Of a DNA stretch of 18,987 bases, positions 12,566-18,987 are shown one piece after another. The notes under the pieces are model-generated. The model ran no database searches, was not told the DNA's origin, and worked only from the letters and a program-made list of their open reading frames with translations. The DNA is from an uncultured Oscillospiraceae bacterium. Its GTDB lineage: Bacteria > Bacillota > Clostridia > Oscillospirales > Acutalibacteraceae. The stretch covers positions 1-18,987 of the forward strand of contig UQZS01000036.1 in NCBI GenBank assembly GCA_900545625.1. The letters run 5' to 3'. The stretch's first letter is position 1. Each line of letters starts with the position of its first letter. The translations under genes were made by a program, and so were the position numbers.

Positions 12566-13360
12566 TCAGAACAATTCATCCAGTAAAGTGTAGTAGCGGA
12601 TCTTTTCCCAATCGGGCTTTAGCCCCAGCGCGTCAAACAGCAGTTCATCCGAAAAGCCCGTTTGCGGCTGGCCGCTGAATTTTCCCGAGAAATTTTGACG
12701 CAGACTGCGAAGGCAAAGTGCAATGTCCTGCCATTTGTCTGCCGTGCCCGCGCGTCCCAGATCGAGAAATCCGCTGATTTTGCCGTCTTGCAGAAAGATG
12801 TTCGGCAGGCAGTAATCCCCGTGTGATAGCACAAGTTCTTCCCCGGGGCGGTTGTCGCAAAGCCAAGAAAGCAGATGCTCCGGGTCGCGAAAACCGCCTG
12901 CACCGAAGGTGTCGGGTTCGGCGTCGTCTACATCCACCAAGCCATGCTCTACGTTGTATTGCGCCGCGCGCAGCTTTCGGTCGAGCGTGTTTTGGCACGG
13001 GCAATCGGAAATATCCACAGCCCAAAGCATTTTAAGTCCCTGCGCCAGCAGACGGACGAGCCGGTCGGGCTTTTGCATATACGCCTTATCACATGCAAGC
13101 AAGCCTGAAAGGCGCGACATCAGCAAAAAGCTTGTATCGCTTTCACACGCATGAAAAAGCACCTGCGGCACAGAGATTTTCCCCGAAAGCCATTGGAGCA
13201 TTTGCAGCTCATTTTCTGCTTCTGTGCTTTGCGGGGCGATCTTCAGCACAGCGTCGTCAAACAGAAAAATATCCGATTCGGATTGCCCGAGCGTATCCGC
13301 TATAAAGGGCTTACCCGATAGCCGCGTTTGAAGCGCTGCGGGCAAGGAGGGCAGCAGCAT
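12566..13360 (-). CDS. Aminoglycoside 3'-phosphotransferase family protein (264 aa)
   Basis: An ATP-dependent phosphotransferase that, in known relatives (APH(3')), modifies the 3' hydroxyl of kanamycin-type aminoglycosides. HGD at 180-182 with N187 (HGDYCLPNIFL) and the metal site D200-L-G-R-A with ADKWQD are the catalytic features. K40 is the likely ATP lysine, and the C-terminal LGLKPDWEKIRYYTLLDELF closely resembles the end of APH(3')-III as I recall it. The 264-aa length fits the family. An ATG at 13387 is in frame, but GGCGAGGTG positions the ATG at 13360, two nt after the methyltransferase stop. Whether it confers resistance or acts on another sugar-like substrate is unknown. Confidence 0.87.
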   Translation of the reverse strand: MLLPSLPAALQTRLSGKPFIADTLGQSESDIFLFDDAVLKIAPQSTEAENELQMLQWLSGKISVPQVLFHACESDTSFLLMSRLSGLLACDKAYMQKPDRLVRLLAQGLKMLWAVDISDCPCQNTLDRKLRAAQYNVEHGLVDVDDAEPDTFGAGGFRDPEHLLSWLCDNRPGEELVLSHGDYCLPNIFLQDGKISGFLDLGRAGTADKWQDIALCLRSLRQNFSGKFSGQPQTGFSDELLFDALGLKPDWEKIRYYTLLDELF

Positions 13361-13362
13361 AA

Positions 13363-14115
13363 TTACACCTCGCCGTAATAAATGCACGTTTCGTATGGCA
13401 GCGGTACACGCCCGTTTTCCGCGTGTTTTCGAAAAAGCGCGTGCAGCGCCGCAACGTAGGCATCATACGTCTTGTCGCCCGCTTTCGGTGCGTAGGAGGA
13501 AGAAAGACTGCGCCCGACGAAGCCGTCCTCGTCTAAAAAGAACGGATTGCCGAATGTCTTATAGGCGACGCGTCCGCCTTTGAAAAAGTCGGCGAACGCT
13601 TCCGGCGTCTGCGTCGTCCCGCCCGAAAACCCTTTAAAATTCGGGCAATAGGTACGGTTGATCTCGGCGTTTTCCAGTACGATCGGGCTTTCGACGCGGT
13701 TGTTGTAAAGGATGATGATCTTCCCGCCGGGCTTCAAAATGCGGTAGCATTCTGCTTGAAACCGCGCTTTGTCAAACCAGTGGAACGCCTGCGCCGCCGT
13801 GACGAAATCCACACTGCCGGCAGGCAGCCCCGTGTCTTCGGCGGCAGCATCCACGGCAAAATAGCGCGGGTCATCTGCGAGTTCGGCGTCCGCTGCTTTA
13901 CGCATGTCCGCGTTCGGCTCGACCGCATAGATTTTCCGAACGCCGCGTGCGAGCAGCAGCGCGGTCAGAATACCCGTCCCCGCGCCGATGTCGGCAACGG
14001 TGCTGCTTGCAGAAAAGCCGATCCGATCATATAAAAAGTCCAGCATCGCGTCGGGGTAGGTGGGGCGGTATGCCTTGTAAAGCTGCGCCTTGCCGCTGAA
14101 TTTTTCTTCGTTCAT
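13363..14115 (-). CDS. Class I SAM-dependent methyltransferase (250 aa)
   Basis: Motif I is VADIGAGTGILT at residues 40-51, the SAM-binding glycine loop, then AVEPNADM as the acidic motif II and FVTAAQAFHWFD as motif IV. This is the Methyltransf_11/25 type, acting on small molecules. The true substrate cannot be read from sequence. It starts at ATG after AGGAGGTG and ends two nt before the APH gene start, so the pair is translationally coupled. Confidence 0.9.
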   Translation of the reverse strand: MNEEKFSGKAQLYKAYRPTYPDAMLDFLYDRIGFSASSTVADIGAGTGILTALLLARGVRKIYAVEPNADMRKAADAELADDPRYFAVDAAAEDTGLPAGSVDFVTAAQAFHWFDKARFQAECYRILKPGGKIIILYNNRVESPIVLENAEINRTYCPNFKGFSGGTTQTPEAFADFFKGGRVAYKTFGNPFFLDEDGFVGRSLSSSYAPKAGDKTYDAYVAALHALFRKHAENGRVPLPYETCIYYGEV

Positions 14116-14136
14116 AGCACACCTCCTGTTTTTTCC

Positions 14137-14165
14137 ATTTTAGCATGCGAAGCACACGAACACAA
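14137..14165 (-). promoter_or_regulatory. Promoter of the methyltransferase operon
   Basis: On the minus strand: TTGTGT (14165-14160), 17-bp spacer, TAAAAT (14142-14137) with an upstream TGC extended -10. Transcription starts about 15 nt upstream of the methyltransferase start and likely continues through APH, GH2 and GH5. Confidence 0.65.
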
Positions 14166-14227
14166 GCACAAAAACGTTGGATTTGTATAGCTTTATGGGG
14201 GATTTTATACACATGCCGCTGTCAGCA

Positions 14228-14256
14228 TTGCGCCGGTATGCAAAATATGCTACACT
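14228..14256 (+). promoter_or_regulatory. Divergent promoter of the GNAT gene
   Basis: TTGCGC (14228-14233), 17 bp, TACACT (14251-14256) with TGC just before as an extended -10. It lies 29 bp upstream of the GNAT start codon. It is back to back with the minus-strand promoter at 14137-14165. Confidence 0.68.
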
Positions 14257-14285
14257 AAACATAGAACAACACAAAGGAGCGCACT

Positions 14286-14900
14286 ATGCTGATCCGACGA
14301 ACAAAAAAATCCGAGTTCGGCGAAACGGAACGCTTAACGCGCGAAGCCTTTTGGAACGTATACAGCCCCGGCTGCAGCGAGCATCTGATCTTGCATAAAT
14401 TACGGCAGTCGCCGCAGTACGTGCCGCAGCTCGACTGCGTACTGGAGCACGAGGGAAAGATCGTCGCGCATATTGCCTACGCTGAAGGGACGCTCACAGA
14501 GGAAGCGGGGCATACGCAGCCGCTTTTGCTGTTCGGCCCCGTCAGCGTGTTGCCGCAATACCAAAACCGCGGATTTGGCGGCGCGCTGATTTGCAATACG
14601 CTCGAACAGGCGAAGCAGCTCGGCTATGCGGCGGTCGTGATCACAGGCAATCCCGCGTATTATCATCGCTTCGGCTTTGAAAGCGCTTCGGCACACGGCA
14701 TATTCCATAAGGAATTCCCGCAAGGGGAGGAATCGCCGTTTTTCATGTGCAAGGTTTTGGATGCGCAAAAAGCGCAGGCGCTTCGGGGCGTTTATCAAGA
14801 CCCGCCCTGCTATTTCGTGCAGGCGGACGAGGTGGAGGCGTTTGACCGCGCCTTTCCGCCGAAAATCCAAGAAAAGCTGCCCGGGCAGCTTTCGAAATAA
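14286..14900 (+). CDS. GNAT-family N-acetyltransferase (204 aa)
   Basis: A Gcn5-related acetyltransferase using acetyl-CoA. Motif A is FGPVSVLPQYQNRGFGGALI with Q91-x-x-N-R-G-F-G, the CoA pyrophosphate loop. ITGNPAYYHRFGFESA near 119-134 is the motif-B/C region seen in YhbS-like proteins. The substrate is not evident. It starts after AAAGGAG and lies 11 nt ahead of the amidase gene, forming a small operon. Confidence 0.9.
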   Translation: MLIRRTKKSEFGETERLTREAFWNVYSPGCSEHLILHKLRQSPQYVPQLDCVLEHEGKIVAHIAYAEGTLTEEAGHTQPLLLFGPVSVLPQYQNRGFGGALICNTLEQAKQLGYAAVVITGNPAYYHRFGFESASAHGIFHKEFPQGEESPFFMCKVLDAQKAQALRGVYQDPPCYFVQADEVEAFDRAFPPKIQEKLPGQLSK

Positions 14901-14911
14901 GGAGACGGACT

Positions 14912-15790
14912 ATGCACAGCTTCAAAGTCGCGTTGTTACAGCTTTTGCCGGGACATACACAGGCGGAAAATCTGCAAAAGGGGCTTGACGCCTGCTGCAA
15001 GGCAAAGGCGATGGGCGCAGACATCGCTTTGTTCCCCGAAATGTGGAATACGGGATATTGCATTCCGCAGGATGCGACCGCCTTGCGCGCAGCTGCCATT
15101 TCGGCGGACAGCGGCTTCGTCCGTGCCTTCTCGGATGCGGCGCGCGAGCTCCAAATGGCGGTGGCGGTCACTTTTTTAGAAGCTTTCGACCCTGCGCCGC
15201 GCAATTCGGTGTGCGTGTTTGACCATAAAGGGCGGGAGGTGCTGCGCTATGCCAAGGTGCATACCTGCGCGTTCGACCTCGAACGCCCGCTTGCACCGGG
15301 CGACGGCTTCTCCGTTGCCGACTTGGAAACGGCGGGCGGCACGGTGAAGATCGGGACGATGATTTGCTTCGACCGCGAATTCCCCGAAAGCGCGCGGCTG
15401 CTGATGCTCGGCGGCGCAGAGGTGATCCTTGCGCCGAACGCCTGCCCGATGGAAATCAACCGTCTTTCCGTATTGCGCGCCCGCGCCTATGAAAATATGC
15501 TTGCTGTCGCAACCTGCAATTACCCGGCGGGGCAGCCCGACTGCAACGGGCATTCGACGGTGTTCGACGGCGTGGCATGGCTCCCCGACGAGCCGGGCTC
15601 GCGGGATATGTGCATTTTGAAAGCGCCCGAAACAGAGGGGATATACTTAGCAAGCATCGATCTTTCCCGGCTTCGCGCGTACAGAAAAGAGGAAGTCATG
15701 GGCAACGCCTATCGCCGCGTACCGACATACGGCGCGCTTTTAGACCCCAAAGTGCACGAGCCGTTTGTGCGGAACGGAAAATCTGAATAA
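14912..15790 (+). CDS. Carbon-nitrogen hydrolase, nitrilase family (292 aa)
   Basis: An amidase of the nitrilase superfamily with the catalytic Glu-Lys-Cys triad visible as E43 (FPEMW), K115 (RYAKVHTC) and C152 (MICFDREFPES). The N-terminal beta strand KVALLQL and the 292-residue length fit the family. Similar proteins include N-carbamoylputrescine amidase and omega-amidase relatives; substrate is unknown. The ribosome site AAGGAG precedes ATG, 11 nt after the GNAT stop. The terminator at 15808-15839 follows. A nearby ammonium transporter hints at nitrogen scavenging, an inference only. Confidence 0.88.
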   Translation: MHSFKVALLQLLPGHTQAENLQKGLDACCKAKAMGADIALFPEMWNTGYCIPQDATALRAAAISADSGFVRAFSDAARELQMAVAVTFLEAFDPAPRNSVCVFDHKGREVLRYAKVHTCAFDLERPLAPGDGFSVADLETAGGTVKIGTMICFDREFPESARLLMLGGAEVILAPNACPMEINRLSVLRARAYENMLAVATCNYPAGQPDCNGHSTVFDGVAWLPDEPGSRDMCILKAPETEGIYLASIDLSRLRAYRKEEVMGNAYRRVPTYGALLDPKVHEPFVRNGKSE

Positions 15791-15807
15791 AACCAAAAAG
15801 ACAAAAA

Positions 15808-15839
15808 GCAAAGCCGACGCGAACCTGCGTCGGCTTTGC
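15808..15839. terminator. Bidirectional terminator between the amidase and amt genes
   Basis: Perfect 13-bp stem: GCAAAGCCGACGC (15808-15820) and GCGTCGGCTTTGC (15827-15839) with a 6-nt loop. On the minus strand TTTTTGTCTTTTT follows, terminating amt. On the plus strand it is the only hairpin after the amidase. Confidence 0.88.
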
Positions 15840-15854
15840 CTATATATAAAAGGA

Positions 15855-17600
15855 CTATTCTACATCCTGCAGCGCGTCGTAGCCATGCTCGTTGGTGCTG
15901 ACCTTGACGACGTCCTCCACATCGTAGACGAAGATCTTGCCGTCGCCGATGTTGCCCGTATACAGGACTTTCTGCACGGTATCGACCAAAACATCGGTCG
16001 GGATCTTGGAGATCACCACGTCGATCTTGACCTTGGGCAGCAGCCGCGTTTCCACGGGCGCGCCGCGGAAATAGGTCTGGTGGCCTTTCTGCATGCCGTG
16101 GCCGAATACGTTGGTGATTGTGATGCCTGTTACGCCGAGCTTTTCCAGCGCATCCTGCAATTCGGCAAAACGCGACTGGTTGGTTATGATGGTGACCCTG
16201 GTCATCTTCACACCGCCTGCCGCACGCGGCGCATGGGCAACGGGTACGGCTTCTTCTGCCGGAGCGGATGCCGCCGGTGCCGCAGGAACCTTTGCTGCTG
16301 CGGGAACCGCGCTGTCCGATGCGGGGGCGCCCACGGCGGTGACCGGCGCAAAGTCCGGATACGCCACGTTGCCGTGCTCGCCGATGTCAAGGCCTTCGAT
16401 CTCTTCTTCAGGTGAAACACGGATGCCGCAGGTCTTTTTGAGCACCAGCCAAACGAGCGCGGAAGAAACAAAGGTGAATGCACCGACCGCAAGAACACCG
16501 AGCAGCTCCACACCCAAAAGACGAAACCCGCCGCCGTAGAACAGACCGTTCGTGGTGGAAAGCGAGGTTACGCCCTCTTTGGCGAAAAGGCCTACGCAGA
16601 TCGTGCCGAATACGCCGCAGCCGAGGTGAACGGAAGTCGCGCCGACGGGATCATCGATCTTGATACGGTCAAAGAATTTGACGAACAGCACGACCAGCAC
16701 GCCCGCCACGGCGCCGATGATCATGGAAGCGCCTACGCTCACATAGGCGCAGCCGCCTGTTACGGCAACGAGCCCTGCGAGGCATCCGTTGACCGTCATG
16801 CCAAGGTCGGGCTTGCCGATGAGGATCCACGAAGCGATAGTGGAAGTCAGCACCGCGACGATGGCGGAGGTGTTGGTGGTCATCAGGATATGCACGATAT
16901 CCGAGGGGTTCTGGAAGCTCATGGTAGAACCGGGGTTAAAGCCGAACCAGCCGAGCCACAGAACAAAAAGCCCGATGACTGCCAGCGACATGCTGTGTCC
17001 GGGAATGGCGCGCGGCTTGCCGTCGCTGCCGTATTTTCCGATGCGCGGGCCTAAGATCATCGCGCCTGCAAGCGCCGCCCAACCGCCGACGGAGTGCACG
17101 ACCGTGTCGCCTGCAAAATCCATAAAGCCGAGGTCGGCGAGCCAGCCGCCGCCCCATACCCAGTGCCCGATGATGGGGTAAATGACCAGCGTGAGCACAA
17201 AGGAGAAGATAATGAACGAAAGGTACTTGATGCGTTCGGCGACCGCGCCGGAAACGATGGTCGCCGCCGTGCCGCAGAACACGAGCTGAAAAAAGACCTT
17301 GCCCCAGAACGGGACGCTTGCGGTCAGCGTTTCGTCATAAAAGCTGAGATCGCCGCCGCCTAAGATGAACAGGTGCTCGGTCCCGATAAACGGATTGTCG
17401 CCGCCGAACATCAGACCCCAGCCGAGCAGTAAAAAGCCGAGGGACGAAACGGCAAACACGATGAAGTTCTTGGAAAGGATGTTGACCGTGTTTTTTGCAC
17501 GTGCAAAGCCGGCTTCCACCGAGGCAAACCCAAGGTTCATGAAGAAAACTAAGATCGCCGCGAGGAATACCCACAGGGTGTCGATGAGACTGAATTCCAT
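15855..17600 (-). CDS. amt: Ammonium transporter fused to a PII regulatory domain (581 aa)
   Basis: An Amt/MEP/Rh ammonium channel in the membrane joined to its regulator. The Amt part (about 1-405) has roughly eleven helices, the Amt signature DFAGDTVVHSVGGWAALAG at 161-179, and the twin pore histidines H169 and H325 (SVHLGCGVFGT). A Pro/Ala-rich linker spans about 420-465. Residues 466-581 are a PII (GlnB/GlnK-like) domain with GMQKGHQTYFRGA as T-loop and GDGKIFV at 553-559. The usual uridylylated T-loop tyrosine (YRGAEY) is a Val here, and the RIRTGE arginines read KVST. The start is M at 17600; an ATG at 17606 abuts GGAGGAGAG with no spacing. PII normally plugs Amt at high nitrogen; here it would do so in cis. 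Confidence 0.93.
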   Translation of the reverse strand: MEFSLIDTLWVFLAAILVFFMNLGFASVEAGFARAKNTVNILSKNFIVFAVSSLGFLLLGWGLMFGGDNPFIGTEHLFILGGGDLSFYDETLTASVPFWGKVFFQLVFCGTAATIVSGAVAERIKYLSFIIFSFVLTLVIYPIIGHWVWGGGWLADLGFMDFAGDTVVHSVGGWAALAGAMILGPRIGKYGSDGKPRAIPGHSMSLAVIGLFVLWLGWFGFNPGSTMSFQNPSDIVHILMTTNTSAIVAVLTSTIASWILIGKPDLGMTVNGCLAGLVAVTGGCAYVSVGASMIIGAVAGVLVVLFVKFFDRIKIDDPVGATSVHLGCGVFGTICVGLFAKEGVTSLSTTNGLFYGGGFRLLGVELLGVLAVGAFTFVSSALVWLVLKKTCGIRVSPEEEIEGLDIGEHGNVAYPDFAPVTAVGAPASDSAVPAAAKVPAAPAASAPAEEAVPVAHAPRAAGGVKMTRVTIITNQSRFAELQDALEKLGVTGITITNVFGHGMQKGHQTYFRGAPVETRLLPKVKIDVVISKIPTDVLVDTVQKVLYTGNIGDGKIFVYDVEDVVKVSTNEHGYDALQDVE

Positions 17601-17628
17601 ATGCATCTCTCCTCCGAAATAAAAAAGA

Positions 17629-17676
17629 AAAACAGAGGGCAGAGACGTCGAACGGGACGTCGCTGCCCTCTGTTTT
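17629..17676 (-). promoter_or_regulatory. Intrinsic terminator/attenuator hairpin in the amt leader
   Basis: Arms AAAACAGAGGGCAG (17629-17642) and CTGCCCTCTGTTTT (17663-17676) pair perfectly. An inner GACGTC/GACGTC stem (17644-17649, 17656-17661) continues it after one mismatch, with a 6-nt loop. On the minus strand TTTTTCTTTTTT follows, then GGAGGAGAG. The 5' arm begins at the predicted transcription start. It would terminate a transcript of about 55-60 nt before amt unless read through. Confidence 0.78.
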
Positions 17677-17681
17677 GCATT

Positions 17682-17710
17682 ATCATACCATAGAACTTGC
17701 AAGATGTCAA
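17682..17710 (-). promoter_or_regulatory. Near-consensus sigma-A promoter of amt
   Basis: Minus strand: TTGACA (17710-17705), exactly 17 bp, then TATGAT (17687-17682). The start would fall near 17675-17676, the first base of the leader hairpin. Confidence 0.85.
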
Positions 17711-17882
17711 GATAATATTTTCTATTTCCTACAATAAATTTCAAATGAAAAATCGTTTAAAATCACTTAAATTCGCGCAAATACAATGCTATGACAAAGA
17801 AAATCAGTTAAAGCCTACAAAAATATAAGAGGAAAAAGCAAGAGACAATGCGGAAACGGAATTTCACAGGAAAACTAAAAAT

Positions 17883-17905
17883 GCAGGGGAAAATTTAATT
17901 CCTGC
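17883..17905 (-). terminator. Possible terminator after the amidohydrolase
   Basis: On the minus strand GCAGG (17905-17901) and CCTGC (17887-17883) form a short stem around an AT-rich 13-nt loop, then ATTTTTAG follows. It lies 9 bp beyond the amidohydrolase stop codon. The stem is weak. Confidence 0.45.
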
Positions 17906-17913
17906 AAATTGAC

Positions 17914-18987
17914 TTAACGGTGAAACGCTGAAACGCTGGCGGCTGAATCCTGCGCAAAAACCGCTTTTCCGTCCTTATAAGTCGCAAGCACCTGCAAGGT
18001 GCGAAGCGTCTGCGGCGGCACGCACAGGGGGTTACGGTCTAAAATTACAAGATCTGCACGTTTGCCGGGGGCAAGCGTGCCTTTTTGTGCCTCTTCCCCG
18101 TATTGCCGGGCTGCCGTGCGCGTGACGGCGGCAAGTGCAGCTTCAGCGGAAACTGCCTGATGCGAGTTGAGCACAACACCGCTTTTGGTCTGCCGGCAAA
18201 CCGCGCACCAGAGCGTTTCAAGCATGTCGGGTGCAATAACGGGGGCATCCTGATGAAAAGTAAAAGGCAGCCCTGCGCGCAGGGCCGATGCGGCGGGACT
18301 TAAATTTTCCGCACGGGTCTTGCCGAGATTTTGCAGGTGCACATCGCCCCAGTGGTAGGCATGTGCGATAAAAAAAGACGCGACAGCGCCGAGCGCGGCG
18401 GCTTTTCGGATCTGATCTTCTCCGAGAAACTGCGCGTGGATCATCACGGGACGCAGCGCTTTAAGCGTAGGGAACCTTTCCTCGGCGCGCGCAAGACACC
18501 GCAAAAACTGTTCGCATGCCGCGTCGCCGTTACAGTGCGCCAAAAGCTGTGTCTGCTTTTCCGCCGCAAAGCAGATCGCTTCATACACCTGCTTGTCCGT
18601 CATCACGCTGTAGCCGCGATATTCGGGATCGCCGCCGAGATACGGTGTGCGCATCCATGCCGTGCGCCCCTGCGGCGAGCCGTCCAAGAATATTTTGATG
18701 CCGCCTACGCGGCAGTGCGGATCGCCCGAATCAGCGAGAAGCGCGCGAAATGCGTCGAAGCTCTGCAAATCCGTGTATACGACCAGATCCAGCCGCAAAC
18801 AGTCACTCGACAAAAGGCGCTTGTATGCGGGCAGCATCTCCGAAGTGCACATGCCTTCCTGCACGGTGGCAATGCCGTGTGACGCGTACAGTGTTTGCGC
18901 CTTGCGGTAGCTTTGCAGAAGTGCCGCGTCATCGGGCGGCGGCATTTGCTTGAGATAGCGGAAAAAAGCGTTTTCCTCCATATAACC
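17914..18987 (-). CDS. YtcJ-like amidohydrolase, 5' end cut by the window
   Basis: The C-terminal about 357 residues of a metal-dependent amidohydrolase (amidohydro_3, YtcJ/AepA-like). Full relatives are roughly 530-550 aa, and the frame runs open to the window edge (GGT TAT ATG), so the ATG at 18981 is probably internal. Features: HGIATVQEG, the carboxylated-lysine strand GGIKIFLDGSPQGRTAWM, metal-ligand histidines in LLAHCNGDA and MIHAQFLGE, and the catalytic Asp in HQDAPV. GTLAPGKRADLVILDRNPL closes the composite barrel. No signal is visible because the N-terminus is missing. Substrate unknown; candidates are amide-containing compounds. Confidence 0.9.
   Translation of the reverse strand, partial: GYMEENAFFRYLKQMPPPDDAALLQSYRKAQTLYASHGIATVQEGMCTSEMLPAYKRLLSSDCLRLDLVVYTDLQSFDAFRALLADSGDPHCRVGGIKIFLDGSPQGRTAWMRTPYLGGDPEYRGYSVMTDKQVYEAICFAAEKQTQLLAHCNGDAACEQFLRCLARAEERFPTLKALRPVMIHAQFLGEDQIRKAAALGAVASFFIAHAYHWGDVHLQNLGKTRAENLSPAASALRAGLPFTFHQDAPVIAPDMLETLWCAVCRQTKSGVVLNSHQAVSAEAALAAVTRTAARQYGEEAQKGTLAPGKRADLVILDRNPLCVPPQTLRTLQVLATYKDGKAVFAQDSAASVSAFHR

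Noticed and set aside
15765..16415. Plus-strand open frame over the amt 3' end
   Set aside because: Antisense to the PII domain; starts within the amidase gene and crosses a terminator.
17644..17661. ANTAR-type antitermination site in the amt leader
   Set aside because: The hexanucleotide loop lacks the expected A at position 1 and G at position 4, and no paired first hairpin exists.

Overview
The window looks like a low-to-mid GC, gut-type Clostridia chromosome (Oscillospiraceae/Ruminococcaceae-like is my inference). Reasons: Gram-positive style GGAGG ribosome sites, TTGACA/TATAAT promoters, rho-independent terminators, a Firmicute-type mobile element, and carbohydrate-active and nitrogen genes with more GC than the element. 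No species can be named from sequence alone.

Bases 1-6900 are a mobile element or part of one. It starts with a tyrosine recombinase (110-1057). Next comes about 660 bp of non-coding, AT-rich DNA holding eight degenerate copies of one repeat, arranged as two larger units. A compact module follows: small HTH (excisionase-like) protein, Cys_rich_VLP protein, RepA-type AAA ATPase, RHH/MobC-like protein, an oriT-like segment with a GTGCGCCCT nick-type sequence, a MobC protein, a ParB-like protein and a second tyrosine recombinase. No relaxase or secretion gene is visible, so the element would need a helper for transfer. Its right end abuts the 3' end of a tRNA-Ser(CGA) gene. Exactly 200 bp away lies a broken second copy of the tRNA 5' half, next to the only good promoter for the locus, which looks like a scar of integration.

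Bases 7460-8970 carry a SWIM zinc-finger protein and two small unknown proteins, closed by an 18-bp perfect hairpin. Bases 8992-14115 (minus strand) look like one four-gene operon: SAM methyltransferase, APH(3')-like phosphotransferase, GH2 glycosidase with an unexplained C-terminal region, and a GH5 lipoprotein glycosidase. From the same intergenic region a divergent promoter drives a GNAT acetyltransferase and a nitrilase-family amidase.

Bases 15808-17710 hold an ammonium transporter fused through a Pro/Ala-rich linker to a PII domain lacking the uridylylated tyrosine. A near-consensus promoter there runs directly into an intrinsic terminator-type hairpin before the ribosome site, suggesting attenuation or a short leader RNA. 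The window ends in a YtcJ-like amidohydrolase cut by the right edge.
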